Shown here piece after piece: positions 34,317 to 42,528 of a stretch of 64,000 nucleotides of DNA. A program made the translations under genes and the position numbers. Numbering within the stretch: the first letter of the stretch is position 1; each line of letters starts with the position of its first letter. Under the pieces are notes generated by a model. It saw nothing but the letters and a program-made list of their open reading frames with translations. It had not been told where the DNA came from and did no database searches. Where the stretch lies: NCBI GenBank assembly GCA_016742215.1, contig JACVCC010000001.1:248001-312000 (forward strand), given 5' to 3'. The stretch comes from Brevundimonas sp. Its GTDB lineage: Bacteria; Pseudomonadota; Alphaproteobacteria; Caulobacterales; Caulobacteraceae.

Positions 34317-35359
34317 GCACCACGGGGGAGCCCATCCGCCTGCTCTACATCGACGACGACCGCGGCCTGTCGCGGCTGGTCGAGAAGGAGCTGGGCCGCC
34401 ACGGCTATGTGGTTACCTGCGCGCTCGACGGCGACGCGGGGCTGGATGTGCTCACCGAACGCGCCGCCGACTTCGACGTCGTCGCGCTGGATCACTACAT
34501 GCCGGGCCGCGAGGGTCTGGACGTCCTGCCGGACATCATCGCCCTGAACGATCCTCCTCCGGTGGTCTATGTGACCGGGGCGCAGGAAGGCCGCATCGCT
34601 GTGGCGGCGCTGCGGGCCGGGGCCGCCGACTACGTCATCAAGGACGTGTCCGAAGACTTCACGACCTTGCTGCGTAACGCTCTCGAGGACGCGCTCCAGC
34701 GCCGCCGCCTGCACCGCGCCCACGAAGAGGCGCAGGAGGAGGTCCGCCTCGCTCGCGACCGCGCCGAGGCCATGCTGCGTGAGGTCAATCACCGGGTCGG
34801 CAACTCGCTCCAGCTGGTGTCCAGCTTCATGTCGCTGCAGCAGCGACACCTGTCCGACGAAGGCGCCCGCGTGGCGCTGAAGGAGGCGCAGGCCCGTATC
34901 GAGGCCGTCGCCCACGTGCATCGCCGGCTCTACACTTCGGGCGACATGTCCACGGTCGCGATGGATGAGTACCTCGACGGGCTGATCCAGGAGCTGGCCA
35001 AGTCGGTCGGTCCCGGCAAGGACTCGCCGGCCATTACGCTGCAGGCCGAGCCCATGGTCGTCTCGACCGATCAGGCCGTATCCCTCGGCGTCGTCGTGAC
35101 CGAGCTGGTCACCAATGCCGTGAAATACGCCTATGCGCCCGGTCAGGGCGGCGAGATCCGTGTCATCCTCGCCCCCGGCGAGAACGGCCGCGCCCTGCTG
35201 ACCGTCGAGGATGACGGCCCGGGCATGGGCGACGGCGGGGTCAAGGGCACGGGGCTGGGCGGCAAGATCATCTCGGCCATGGCGTCCGGCCTGCGCTCGG
35301 CGGTCGAGTTCGACCACGGCCACAAGGGCGTGCGCGCCCGGCTTGCTTTCGACCTCTAG
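34313..35359 (+). CDS. Receiver-HisKA_2 histidine kinase
   Basis: 348 residues from a GTG overlapping the previous stop. Receiver 8-125 with D60; then a HisKA_2-type H-box, REVNHRVGNSLQLVSSF, with H160 and N164, and an HATPase (VVTELVTNAVKYAY, GTGLGGKIISAM). In alphaproteobacteria HisKA_2 and HWE kinases often feed the PhyR/EcfG general stress response. The order kinase, receiver, receiver-kinase suggests a relay in which the last protein is both target and kinase. The link to stress is inference. Confidence 0.88.
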   Translation: MSTTGEPIRLLYIDDDRGLSRLVEKELGRHGYVVTCALDGDAGLDVLTERAADFDVVALDHYMPGREGLDVLPDIIALNDPPPVVYVTGAQEGRIAVAALRAGAADYVIKDVSEDFTTLLRNALEDALQRRRLHRAHEEAQEEVRLARDRAEAMLREVNHRVGNSLQLVSSFMSLQQRHLSDEGARVALKEAQARIEAVAHVHRRLYTSGDMSTVAMDEYLDGLIQELAKSVGPGKDSPAITLQAEPMVVSTDQAVSLGVVVTELVTNAVKYAYAPGQGGEIRVILAPGENGRALLTVEDDGPGMGDGGVKGTGLGGKIISAMASGLRSAVEFDHGHKGVRARLAFDL

Positions 35360-35384
35360 TCCGCTCTCGCGCATTATCGTCCGC

Positions 35385-35822
35385 ATGCTGCAGTTCGGCG
35401 CCCCCGACCCCGCTCTCGACTATCGGTTCCGCCCGACGGCCTTCGGCCTGGTGCTGCGCGACGGCCTGCTGGCCTGCGTTCGCGTGGATCGCGGCGAAGG
35501 CAGCTATTTCGACCTGCCCGGCGGCGCCATTGACGGCGACGAGATCGAGGAAGAGGCGCTGGTTCGTGAGTTCATCGAGGAGACCGGCCTGACCGTTCGC
35601 CCTCTCGAACGGATCACCGAGGCGGCCCAGTATTTCCGCAAATCCACCGGCGAGCCGCTGAACAACTCGGGCGGCTTCTGGACGGCTGAATTGGTGTCGC
35701 AGGACCCTGCCGCAAAGGTGGAATCCGACCATGAGCTGGTCTGGCTGGAGCCCGCCGCGGCGCTCGCGGCTCTCCGTCACGACGCTCACGCCTGGGCGGT
35801 CGCGACGCTGTTGCGCAGATGA
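35385..35822 (+). CDS. Nudix hydrolase
   Basis: 145 residues from the ATG at 35385; the longer frame overlaps the kinase gene and was rejected. The Nudix box is intact: GGAIDGDEIEEEALVREFIE followed by ETGL, giving the G-x5-E-x7-RE-x2-EE-x-G pattern. Nudix enzymes cleave nucleoside diphosphates linked to another moiety; the substrate is unknown. It starts 25 bases after the kinase and overlaps the next gene by 4 bases. Confidence 0.88.
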   Translation: MLQFGAPDPALDYRFRPTAFGLVLRDGLLACVRVDRGEGSYFDLPGGAIDGDEIEEEALVREFIEETGLTVRPLERITEAAQYFRKSTGEPLNNSGGFWTAELVSQDPAAKVESDHELVWLEPAAALAALRHDAHAWAVATLLRR

Positions 35823-36343
35823 GCCTGCCGACAAAGGTCATTCGGACCTCGCTGGTGAAAACGGGGCTGCTGTTCATCGCCGGGATCGCGATTGTTGCAG
35901 CGCTCGCGGGTATCCCGGTCGAAGGCGGCCGCATTCTTCCGCTGCCTTGGGCGATTGCGCTCGTCACGCTCGTCACACTGATCTGCGCGATGAACGCCCT
36001 TCGGCCGAACAAGGTGACCTTTACTCCCGACTACTTCGAGGTTCAGGGCGTTTGGGGAAAGCCGGCCAGGACGCTCTGGCTTGACATCGAGACGATCGCG
36101 ATCTGGCGAAATCCCGCGCCCAGATCGTTCCAGAAGCTCGTCGCATGGAGGATGTATCCCGCCCGTGAAGCGGCCTCGAACCCCTCGGCTCTGACGATGG
36201 CCGCCCGCTCGATCCTCCGGGTGTCGGGAACATTGCCGCCCTATCTGACGGTTTCGATAGCCGAGCTTGAGACGCTGATGCGCACCTATCTGGATGCGGC
36301 GAGAAAGCATCGGGCTGACACGCCGGATCAGCCGGCCAGCTAG
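35819..36343 (+). CDS. Two-helix membrane protein with PH-like domain
   Basis: 174 residues. Two hydrophobic helices (about 13-31 and 42-60) are followed by a soluble domain starting NKVTFTPDYFEVQGVWGK and running through LDIETIAIW, a pattern seen in bacterial PH-like domain proteins (DUF-type, anchored by a TM hairpin). No function is known. The start overlaps the Nudix stop (ATGA). Confidence 0.6.
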   Translation: MSLPTKVIRTSLVKTGLLFIAGIAIVAALAGIPVEGGRILPLPWAIALVTLVTLICAMNALRPNKVTFTPDYFEVQGVWGKPARTLWLDIETIAIWRNPAPRSFQKLVAWRMYPAREAASNPSALTMAARSILRVSGTLPPYLTVSIAELETLMRTYLDAARKHRADTPDQPAS

Positions 36344-36344
36344 T

Positions 36345-36369
36345 GGAACGATCGCTACTCCGGAAGGTT
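36345..36369 (+). promoter_or_regulatory. EcfG (general stress sigma factor)-like promoter of csbD
   Basis: GGAAC at 36345-36349, then exactly 16 bases, then GGTT at 36366-36369. The alphaproteobacterial EcfG/SigT consensus is GGAAC-N16/17-CGTT, so there is one mismatch in the -10 element. It lies 50 bases upstream of the csbD start, starting just after the previous stop codon. The target, a CsbD protein, is a typical stress-regulon member. Confidence 0.6.
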
Positions 36370-36419
36370 GTCCTCCCGAAGCGGCGCCATCCCGGCGACG
36401 CCACCCGCAGGAGCACATC

Positions 36420-36605
36420 ATGCCCGACCAGGATCGTATCGAAGGCGCCGCCAAGAACATGGGCGGCAAGATCAAGGAAGCCGCCGGCAAGGTCACCGGC
36501 GATGAAAAGCTGAAAGCCGAAGGCAAGGCCGATCAGGTCGAGGGCAAGGTCCAGAACGCTGTCGGCGGCCTGAAAGACACCTTGCGCGGCGACAAGCGCA
36601 ACTAG
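36420..36605 (+). CDS. CsbD family stress protein
   Basis: 61 residues, nearly all charged and small, with the repeating CsbD pattern (RIEGAAKNMGGKIKEAAGKV, GDEKLKAEGKADQVEGKVQN). These small hydrophilic proteins are induced by general stress; their biochemistry is unknown. The ATG at 36420 has an AGGAG site (36410-36414). A longer upstream frame is not CsbD-like and overlaps the promoter. The stop overlaps the stop of the convergent gene. Confidence 0.9.
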   Translation: MPDQDRIEGAAKNMGGKIKEAAGKVTGDEKLKAEGKADQVEGKVQNAVGGLKDTLRGDKRN

Positions 36606-37243
36606 TCCAGGAGGGCGTCCAGCGCGTCACGGGCCCGGTCGCGGTTCTCACGGGACCCGCACACCAGGGTCCAGCGCACGCCCTGATCGGTCGGCTCGGG
36701 CCGCCGGATGCAGTCGCGTTCGGCGGCCTGTTGCTGTGCGGCGTCTCGCGCCCGCATCTCCTCCAGCAGGCGCGGCCCCTCCGGTTCGCCATCGCCGCAG
36801 ACCCGGCTGAAGGATCCGCCGAAGCCGCTCTCGGCGCGCTGGAAGACGTTGCGGCAGCGAGGCTGGGCGGGCGCCGGATTGGTCGCGGGCGCACGCGCAG
36901 GCTCCGCCGCCGCCAACTCGATGTCGAAGAGGTCCCCCGGCTCATCCCACTGCTCCGAGTAGGCCTCGGCTTCGAGCCTTGCGGCCTCCGCCCTTCGAGC
37001 CCTCGCTGCGGCTTCGGCCGGTGTCTCGGACGGCCCCATTCTCCGGAACCGCATGATGCAGCCGCCTTCACTCTCTCCCTCGGCCCGGTTCGCGGGATTG
37101 GCGCAGTCGGCCTCGGCATACAGGGGCGGCGCGTTTGTGGGCTGCCCGGCCGCCCAGCGAGCCGCGTCCGGCCCCGGCTGGGCGCGCAGTCGATCCTGTC
37201 CTCCGACAAGCAGCGTCATCACTGCAATCGTGGTCACGAGCAT
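36602..37243 (-). CDS. Hypothetical exported protein
   Basis: 213 residues. A short hydrophobic N-terminus (MLVTTIAVMTLLVGGQDRLRAQ) suggests export. The middle is Ala/Glu/Arg-rich and helical (about 70-100). Six Cys residues are spread along the chain (for example ADCANPANR, GGCIMRF, RVCGDGE, RDCIRRP), consistent with disulfides. A GGGGAGGA ribosome site sits 7 bases before the ATG. It resembles the next gene in style, so the two may be distant paralogues. No function recognised. Confidence 0.65.
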   Translation of the reverse strand: MLVTTIAVMTLLVGGQDRLRAQPGPDAARWAAGQPTNAPPLYAEADCANPANRAEGESEGGCIMRFRRMGPSETPAEAAARARRAEAARLEAEAYSEQWDEPGDLFDIELAAAEPARAPATNPAPAQPRCRNVFQRAESGFGGSFSRVCGDGEPEGPRLLEEMRARDAAQQQAAERDCIRRPEPTDQGVRWTLVCGSRENRDRARDALDALLD

Positions 37244-37316
37244 GTCCGTATCCTCCCCAGCCTGCGCAGGCTGGAGGAGATGTCGGCCGGCGTCGCCTTA
37301 CGGCTTCTGACGCGGC

Positions 37317-37829
37317 TCAGTCGCGGCCGCCCAGCCGGATGCGCAGACCCTCGCCCTCACTGTCGGATTGGGCACCGGTGGGGCGACAGTCCTGCTGCCA
37401 GGCGATGCCGCCCTGCGCGCGGGCCTGCGGTCGGGTTTCGCACGACCGCTCCTGCAGAACGGGTCCGGTCGGCGCAGTCCGCGATGGCGCGCCGCACTGC
37501 ATGGCGTAACGGTCGCCGGCGGCTTCCTGCCGGCACTGGTCGGCGGCGTTCGCCGGCATCAGTCCGCGAGGCAGGGCGTCGCCGAGGTTGGCTGCCAGAA
37601 CGGTGCGCACACGGGCCTGACAGGCCTCCATCGTCTCCTCGGCCTTGCGGATCAGAGGGCTGCATTCGGAGCGCTCATAGCCGAACGGGTCGGCACGCGC
37701 CCAGTCGGGAATGGGCGTGGCGGCGACGGCCGGCGTTTCCGGCTGGGCTGGCGCGGGAGCGTTCCAGACGACCTGCCCGGCGGCGGCCTGCTGCATCATC
37801 AGAACCGAGGCGAAGACGGCGGCGAGCAT
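37317..37829 (-). CDS. Hypothetical exported protein
   Basis: 170 residues from the ATG at 37829, which has a strong GGGAGGGA site; an in-frame ATG at 37850 is less likely. The signal peptide is MLAAVFASVLMMQQAAAGQ. The mature part is Pro-rich, then Cys-containing (SECSPLIRKAEETMEACQAR; ADQCRQEAAG; CETRPQ). The C-terminus is Gly/Arg-rich. It is followed on the same strand by the Cys-rich gene at 36602-37243. No function recognised. Confidence 0.65.
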   Translation of the reverse strand: MLAAVFASVLMMQQAAAGQVVWNAPAPAQPETPAVAATPIPDWARADPFGYERSECSPLIRKAEETMEACQARVRTVLAANLGDALPRGLMPANAADQCRQEAAGDRYAMQCGAPSRTAPTGPVLQERSCETRPQARAQGGIAWQQDCRPTGAQSDSEGEGLRIRLGGRD

Positions 37830-37862
37830 GGCGTTCCCTCCCGAATGCAACGCCAGCGTAAT

Positions 37863-39041
37863 CTATTTCGCCAGCGCCCGCATCGCCTTCTCAAGCCCCT
37901 CCAGCGTCAGCGGATACATCCGCTCGTCCATCAGTTCGCGGATCAGGCCGACAGAGGCGGAATAGCCCCAGTATCTCTCGGGCGAGGGGTTCAGCCAGGC
38001 GACCTTGTCCCACTGCTGCGTGGCGCGCTTCACCCAGACAGCGCCGGCTTCTTCGTTCCAGTGCTCGACCGAACCGCCCGGCATGGTGATCTCATAGGGG
38101 CTCATGGTGGCATCGCCCACGAAGATGGCCCGCCAGTCGCCGGGGTATTTGTTCAACACCTCCCAGGTGTCGATCTTCTCGGTGCGCCGACGCCGGTTGT
38201 CCTTCCAGACGCCCTCGTAGAGGCAGTTGTGGAAGTAGAAGAATTCCAGGTGTTTGAACTCGGTCTTCGCGGCCGAGAACAGCTCCTCGCACATCTTCAC
38301 ATGGGCATCCATCGAGCCGCCGATGTCGAGGAACAGCAGCACCTTGATGGTGTTGCGCCGCTCGGGCCGCATGTGGATGTCCAGCCAGCCCTGACGCGCG
38401 GTGCCGTCGATGGTGGCGTCCATGTCCAGCTCGTCCGGGGCGCCCTGCCGGGCGAAGCGGCGCAGACGGCGCAGGGCCACCTTGATGTTGCGTGTGCCCA
38501 GCTCGACCTGGTCGTCCAGGTTCCGGTACTCGCGCTTCTCCCAGACCTTCACGGCCCGGCCGTGCCTGCCCTGACCGCCGATGCGCACGCCCTCGGGATT
38601 GTAGCCGCCGTTGCCGAACGGGCTGGTCCCGCCGGTGCCGATCCACTTGTTCCCGCCCTGATGGCGGTCGTGCTGCTCCTCCAGACGCTGCTTCAGCGTC
38701 TCCATCAGCTTGTCGAAGCCACCGAGCGCCTCGATCTGGGCCTTCTCCTCCTCGGACAGGTATTTCTCGTTCAGCAGCCGTAGCCAGTCCTCGGGAATGT
38801 CGGTGGTCAGGTCCTCGCCCGCGCCGACCGTCTCGATCCCCTTGAACACCTTGCCGAAGACCAGATCGAACCGGTCGTAGTGCTTCTCGTCCTTGACCAG
38901 AACCGCCCGCGACAGGTGGTAGAAGTCCTCGACCTTCCCGGCGGCCACGCCCTTGTCCATGGCTTCCATCAGATGGAGCCATTCCTTCATCGAGACAGGG
39001 ACCTTCGCGTCGCGAAGGGCGGTGAAGAAGGGGAGGAGCAT
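37863..39041 (-). CDS. CoxE-like VWA-domain protein
   Basis: 392 residues. The C-terminal half is a von Willebrand A domain with the MIDAS start DIGGSMDAHV (Asp-x-Gly-x-Ser). The N-terminal half is helical with an Arg/Gly-rich linker (about 125-165). CoxE-like proteins usually work with a MoxR AAA+ ATPase to insert metal or activate complexes. No MoxR gene is adjacent here: upstream is a GNAT gene and downstream are the Cys-rich proteins. Confidence 0.85.
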   Translation of the reverse strand: MLLPFFTALRDAKVPVSMKEWLHLMEAMDKGVAAGKVEDFYHLSRAVLVKDEKHYDRFDLVFGKVFKGIETVGAGEDLTTDIPEDWLRLLNEKYLSEEEKAQIEALGGFDKLMETLKQRLEEQHDRHQGGNKWIGTGGTSPFGNGGYNPEGVRIGGQGRHGRAVKVWEKREYRNLDDQVELGTRNIKVALRRLRRFARQGAPDELDMDATIDGTARQGWLDIHMRPERRNTIKVLLFLDIGGSMDAHVKMCEELFSAAKTEFKHLEFFYFHNCLYEGVWKDNRRRRTEKIDTWEVLNKYPGDWRAIFVGDATMSPYEITMPGGSVEHWNEEAGAVWVKRATQQWDKVAWLNPSPERYWGYSASVGLIRELMDERMYPLTLEGLEKAMRALAK

Positions 39042-39062
39042 GGCGTTCAGACTGATCCTCGA

Positions 39063-39590
39063 TCAGCCCCGCCGCAAGATGAACTCGTCGTCCATCCAGC
39101 TGCCGACCGGGTACTGATACTCGCCGGCCTTTTCGAAGCCGTAGGCGGCGTACAGCTTCTGGGCCTTCAGATTGCCGCTCCAGACGCCAATCCACAGCGG
39201 GCCGTCGGTGTTGGCCTCCATCCACTCCAGCGACACGGCCAGCAGCTTCGTTCCGAGGCCCAGCCCCTGCGCGGCTTTCGATACATACAGACGACGCAGC
39301 TCCGCATGTCCGGGGCGGCCGTCGGGGTGGGGCAGGGTGTTGGGTCCTGTGTTGGCGAAGGCCAGCAGTTCGCCGTCCCGCTCGGCCACCCACCAGGCGG
39401 CGCCCGGCTCCTGAAGTTTGGTCCGGATGGCGTCGGCGTTGAAGCTGGCGTCGAGGAAGGCGGTCAGGTCGGCTTCCGGATAGGGAATGCCGAAGCCGGT
39501 GACGAAGGTGTCGATGAAGGTCTCGCGTCCGATCTCCGCCAGGGCGGCGGCGTCGTCGAGGCGGGCGGGGCGGATCGCGGCGTCGGTCAT
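39063..39590 (-). CDS. GNAT family N-acetyltransferase
   Basis: 175 residues. GNAT fold with the acetyl-CoA loop AAQGLGLGTKLLAVSLEW, preceded by AELRRLYVSKA, and the C-terminal GFEKAGEYQYPVGSWMDDEF, which resembles spermidine or amino-acid acetyltransferase ends. The substrate is unknown. It lies 21 bases upstream of the VWA gene on the same strand, so the two may be co-transcribed. Confidence 0.85.
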   Translation of the reverse strand: MTDAAIRPARLDDAAALAEIGRETFIDTFVTGFGIPYPEADLTAFLDASFNADAIRTKLQEPGAAWWVAERDGELLAFANTGPNTLPHPDGRPGHAELRRLYVSKAAQGLGLGTKLLAVSLEWMEANTDGPLWIGVWSGNLKAQKLYAAYGFEKAGEYQYPVGSWMDDEFILRRG

Positions 39591-39653
39591 GCCTCGCGCT
39601 TACGACCCCGATCAGGGCGCGACAAGGCCGGAACGGACGCCTAGTCTCGCCGA

Positions 39654-40574
39654 ATGAGCGTGACCCTGTTCACCCACCCGGACATGCTGGCCCACCAGCC
39701 CGGCGTCGGACACCCCGAACGACCCGAACGCCTGCAGGCGGTGCTGGACGCCCTTTCCGACGCCGGGCTGGGCCGCGACCGCCATGCGGCGACCGAGGCG
39801 ACTGTCGCCGATCTGGAGCGGCTGCATCCGGCAGAGTACGTCGCCCGCCTGCTGGCCGCGTCGCCGCAGAGCGGCGTCAACCAGCTGGACGCCGACACCA
39901 TCCTGTCGCCCGGCAGCGTCCGCGCCGCCCGGCTGTCGGCCGGAGCGGTCATCGACGCGGTGCGCGCCGTCGCACGCGGCGAGACCGCCCGCGCCTTCGC
40001 CGCCGTCCGCCCGCCGGGCCACCACGCCGAGCCGGCGAAGGCCATGGGCTTCTGCCTGTTCTCCAACGTCGCCGTGGCCGCCCGTGTGGCCCAGGCCGAG
40101 GGCATGGCCCGCGTCGCCGTCATCGACTTCGATGTCCACCACGGCAACGGCACCCAGGCGGCCTTCGAGAACGACGACAGCCTGTTCCTCGGCTCCATCC
40201 ACCAGATGCCCCTCTATCCCGGCACGGGCGCAGCGTCGGAGACGGGCGTCGGGAACATCGTGAACGTCCCCGTCGAGCCCCACGCCGCCCGCGAGGCGTG
40301 GCGCGCGACCTTCGCCGGCGGCCTGATGCCCGCGCTCCAGTCCTTCCGACCGGACCTGATCCTCATTTCCGCAGGCTTCGACGCCCATCGTCGCGACCCG
40401 CTGGCGCATCAAAGTCTGGAGGCGGAAGATTTCGCCTGGGCGACTCGCGCCGTCGTGGAAGTCGCGAGAACGTGCTGTTCAGGCAAGGTTGTTTCCTCGC
40501 TCGAGGGCGGCTACGACCTAGAAGGGCTCGGCCGCTCCGCGGCTGCCCATGTCCAGGCTCTGGGGGAGGACTAA
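39654..40574 (+). CDS. Histone deacetylase family protein (AcuC/acetylpolyamine amidohydrolase type)
   Basis: 306 residues. Zinc and catalytic motifs of the arginase-deacetylase fold are present: HPERPERL near the start, PPGHHAEPAKAMGFC (paired His), DFDVHHGNGTQ (zinc Asp/His) and SAGFDAHRRDPL (second zinc Asp). Bacterial members deacetylate polyamines or proteins; the substrate is not readable. Divergent from the GNAT gene, 63 bases apart, so an acetylation/deacetylation pair is possible but unproven. Confidence 0.9.
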   Translation: MSVTLFTHPDMLAHQPGVGHPERPERLQAVLDALSDAGLGRDRHAATEATVADLERLHPAEYVARLLAASPQSGVNQLDADTILSPGSVRAARLSAGAVIDAVRAVARGETARAFAAVRPPGHHAEPAKAMGFCLFSNVAVAARVAQAEGMARVAVIDFDVHHGNGTQAAFENDDSLFLGSIHQMPLYPGTGAASETGVGNIVNVPVEPHAAREAWRATFAGGLMPALQSFRPDLILISAGFDAHRRDPLAHQSLEAEDFAWATRAVVEVARTCCSGKVVSSLEGGYDLEGLGRSAAAHVQALGED

Positions 40575-40609
40575 AGGCCGGATCGTTCAGAACTTTCCGC
40601 CTGTAATTC

Positions 40610-41263
40610 ATGTCAGCCCCCGCCCGCGAACCCGAGCTCGATTCCATCGATCCCGCGCCGATTCCCCGGCCCGCGGCCCTCGTTGCCGTCCGCTCCGGCG
40701 CCATCATCCTGACCCGTCACGGCGAACCGGCCCTGTCGCGCAAATGCATGCTGACGTCCGACGAGTACCGGGCGTGGTGGGCGAAGTACGAGGTCGGCGG
40801 CCTGCGCGCCGGCCAGACCCCGCCGCCCGAGCTGCTGGCCACTGCCGAGGGCGCGGCCGTCATCTATTCCTCGACCCGTCCCCGCGCGCTTGAAACAGCT
40901 GCGGCCGCCGCCGGTGGAAAGGACGTCACCGTCGACGCCCTGTTCATCGAGGCGCCCCTGCCGCCGCCGCACTTCCCGAGCTGGTTCAAGCTGCCGCCGA
41001 AATACTGGGGCGGCGTCGCCCGCTTCTGGTGGCACGCCTTCAATCACCATGAGGGGCAGGAGACCCGTCGTGAGGCCGAGGTCCGCGCCGAACAGGCCGC
41101 GCAGACCCTGATCGCCAAGGCGGAGTCCGGTCAGGACGTGCTGGTCTTCGCCCATGGCTACTTCAATCACATGGTCGGCAAGCGCCTGAAGGCCGCCGGC
41201 TGGAAGCTCGTCCACAACCAGGGCTTTCGCTACTGGTCCCAGCGCCGGTACGAGAAGGCCTGA
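40610..41263 (+). CDS. Histidine phosphatase superfamily protein
   Basis: 217 residues. The RHG motif is IILTRHGEPAL, and the second catalytic His is in VLVFAHGYFNHMVG. Substrate not assignable. The stop overlaps the next start by one base (TGATG), so it is co-translated with the cyclophilin. The ATG at 40610 lacks a strong ribosome site. Confidence 0.85.
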   Translation: MSAPAREPELDSIDPAPIPRPAALVAVRSGAIILTRHGEPALSRKCMLTSDEYRAWWAKYEVGGLRAGQTPPPELLATAEGAAVIYSSTRPRALETAAAAAGGKDVTVDALFIEAPLPPPHFPSWFKLPPKYWGGVARFWWHAFNHHEGQETRREAEVRAEQAAQTLIAKAESGQDVLVFAHGYFNHMVGKRLKAAGWKLVHNQGFRYWSQRRYEKA

Positions 41264-41871
41264 TGCGCGCCCTGCTGGCCGGGCTGCTCTGCCTCGCCGC
41301 CGCGGCCCTGCCGCTGTCCGCCGTCGCGCAGGACGCCCCCGTCCGTGTCGAGATCCGCACCTCCGAGGGCGTCATCCTCGCCGAGACCGACCCGCGGGCG
41401 CCGATCACCTCGGCCAATTTCCTGCGCTATGTCGATGCCGGCCGCCTCGACGGCATGACCTTCTATCGCGGGCTTGAACTCGCGCCCGGCCACGGCCTGA
41501 TCCAGGGCGGCACGCGAAACCTCAGCGATCGCACCTTCCCACCGATCGCCCACGAGCCGACCAGCGAGACGGGCCTGACCCACACCGACGGCGCCCTGTC
41601 GATGGCGCGCTTCGCCCCCGGCACGGCCACCGGCGATTTCTTCATCATCGTCGGCGACGTGACCTCCCTCGATGCCGGCAAGGTCCGGCCCGACGATCCC
41701 GGATTCGCTGTCTTCGGCCGGGTGATCGAGGGCATGGATGTCGCTCGCCGCATCCTTGCCGCGCCCAGGTCGGCTACGGAGGGGGAGGGCGACATGCGCG
41801 GCCAGATGCTGGAGCCGCGGGTGCAGATCCTGTCCGCCACCAGGGTGATAAGCTCGTCCACCCCGGAATGA
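41263..41871 (+). CDS. Periplasmic cyclophilin-type peptidyl-prolyl isomerase
   Basis: 202 residues with a signal peptide (about 1-24, ending SAVAQD). Cyclophilin landmarks: TSEGVILAETDPRAPITSAN, MTFYRGL, LIQGGTRN and a core reading FIIVGDVTSLDAG with FAVFGRVIEGMDVARRI. It should isomerise Xaa-Pro bonds in periplasmic proteins. Some residues of the canonical catalytic set (for example the FHR segment) are altered to FYR, so activity may be modest. Confidence 0.88.
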   Translation: MRALLAGLLCLAAAALPLSAVAQDAPVRVEIRTSEGVILAETDPRAPITSANFLRYVDAGRLDGMTFYRGLELAPGHGLIQGGTRNLSDRTFPPIAHEPTSETGLTHTDGALSMARFAPGTATGDFFIIVGDVTSLDAGKVRPDDPGFAVFGRVIEGMDVARRILAAPRSATEGEGDMRGQMLEPRVQILSATRVISSSTPE

Positions 41872-41929
41872 CGTCGCACCCCCGGTGTGTGCTTGAGGCG
41901 CGCGCCGGCCGCCTCTAGGGTCCCCGGCC

Positions 41930-42178
41930 ATGACTGAAGCCGCCTCCATTCCCGCCGACCTCAGCTTCGAGGACGCCCTGCAGCGCCTCGAACAGATCGT
42001 CCAGAAGCTCGAATCCGGCCAGGCCCCGCTGGAGGAGTCGATCGCGCTCTATGAGGAAGGCGCGCGCCTGAAGGCCCATTGCGAGGCCCGGTTGAAGGCC
42101 GCCCAGCTGCGCGTGGAGAAGATCGTGGTCGGCCCCGACGGCCAGGCCCGCGGCGCCGAGTCGGCGTCGTTCGACTGA
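41930..42178 (+). CDS. xseB: Exodeoxyribonuclease VII small subunit
   Basis: 82 residues, the normal size, with SFEDALQRLEQIVQKLESGQ and LEESIALYEEGARLKAHCEA, the XseB signature. It binds several-fold to XseA, which is not in the window. In many alphaproteobacteria it precedes ispA and dxs as here. The stop overlaps the csaA start by one base. Confidence 0.95.
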   Translation: MTEAASIPADLSFEDALQRLEQIVQKLESGQAPLEESIALYEEGARLKAHCEARLKAAQLRVEKIVVGPDGQARGAESASFD

Positions 42179-42528
42179 TGTCCGCGCCTGCCGAAACCAT
42201 CGGCTTCGACGACTTCATGAAGGTCGACATCCGTGTCGGTCAGGTCGTGAAGGCCGAGCCTTTTCCCGAGGCCCGCAAGCCCGCCTATAAGCTGACCATC
42301 GACTTCGGCCCGGACATCGGGGTGAAGAAGTCCTCGGCCCAGATCACCGTCCACTACACGCTGGAACAGCTGGAAGGCCGCAAGGTCGCCGCCGTGGTCA
42401 ACTTCCCGCCGCGCCAGATCGGCCCGGTCATGTCCGAGGTCCTGACCCTCGGCTTCCCCGACGAGGACGGCGAAGTCGTGCTGGTCGGCGTTGATCGCGA
42501 GATCCCCGTCGGCGGGAGGCTGTTTTGA
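42178..42528 (+). CDS. csaA: CsaA-type tRNA-binding/chaperone protein
   Basis: 116 residues. One OB-fold tRNA-binding domain: [28 protein letters not shown], and [15 protein letters not shown]. CsaA binds tRNA and has been described as a secretion-linked chaperone. It starts at an ATG overlapping xseB; a longer frame lies inside xseB. Its stop overlaps the ispA TTG start by 3 bases (TTGA). Confidence 0.93.
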   Translation: MSAPAETIGFDDFMKVDIRVGQVVKAEPFPEARKPAYKLTIDFGPDIGVKKSSAQITVHYTLEQLEGRKVAAVVNFPPRQIGPVMSEVLTLGFPDEDGEVVLVGVDREIPVGGRLF

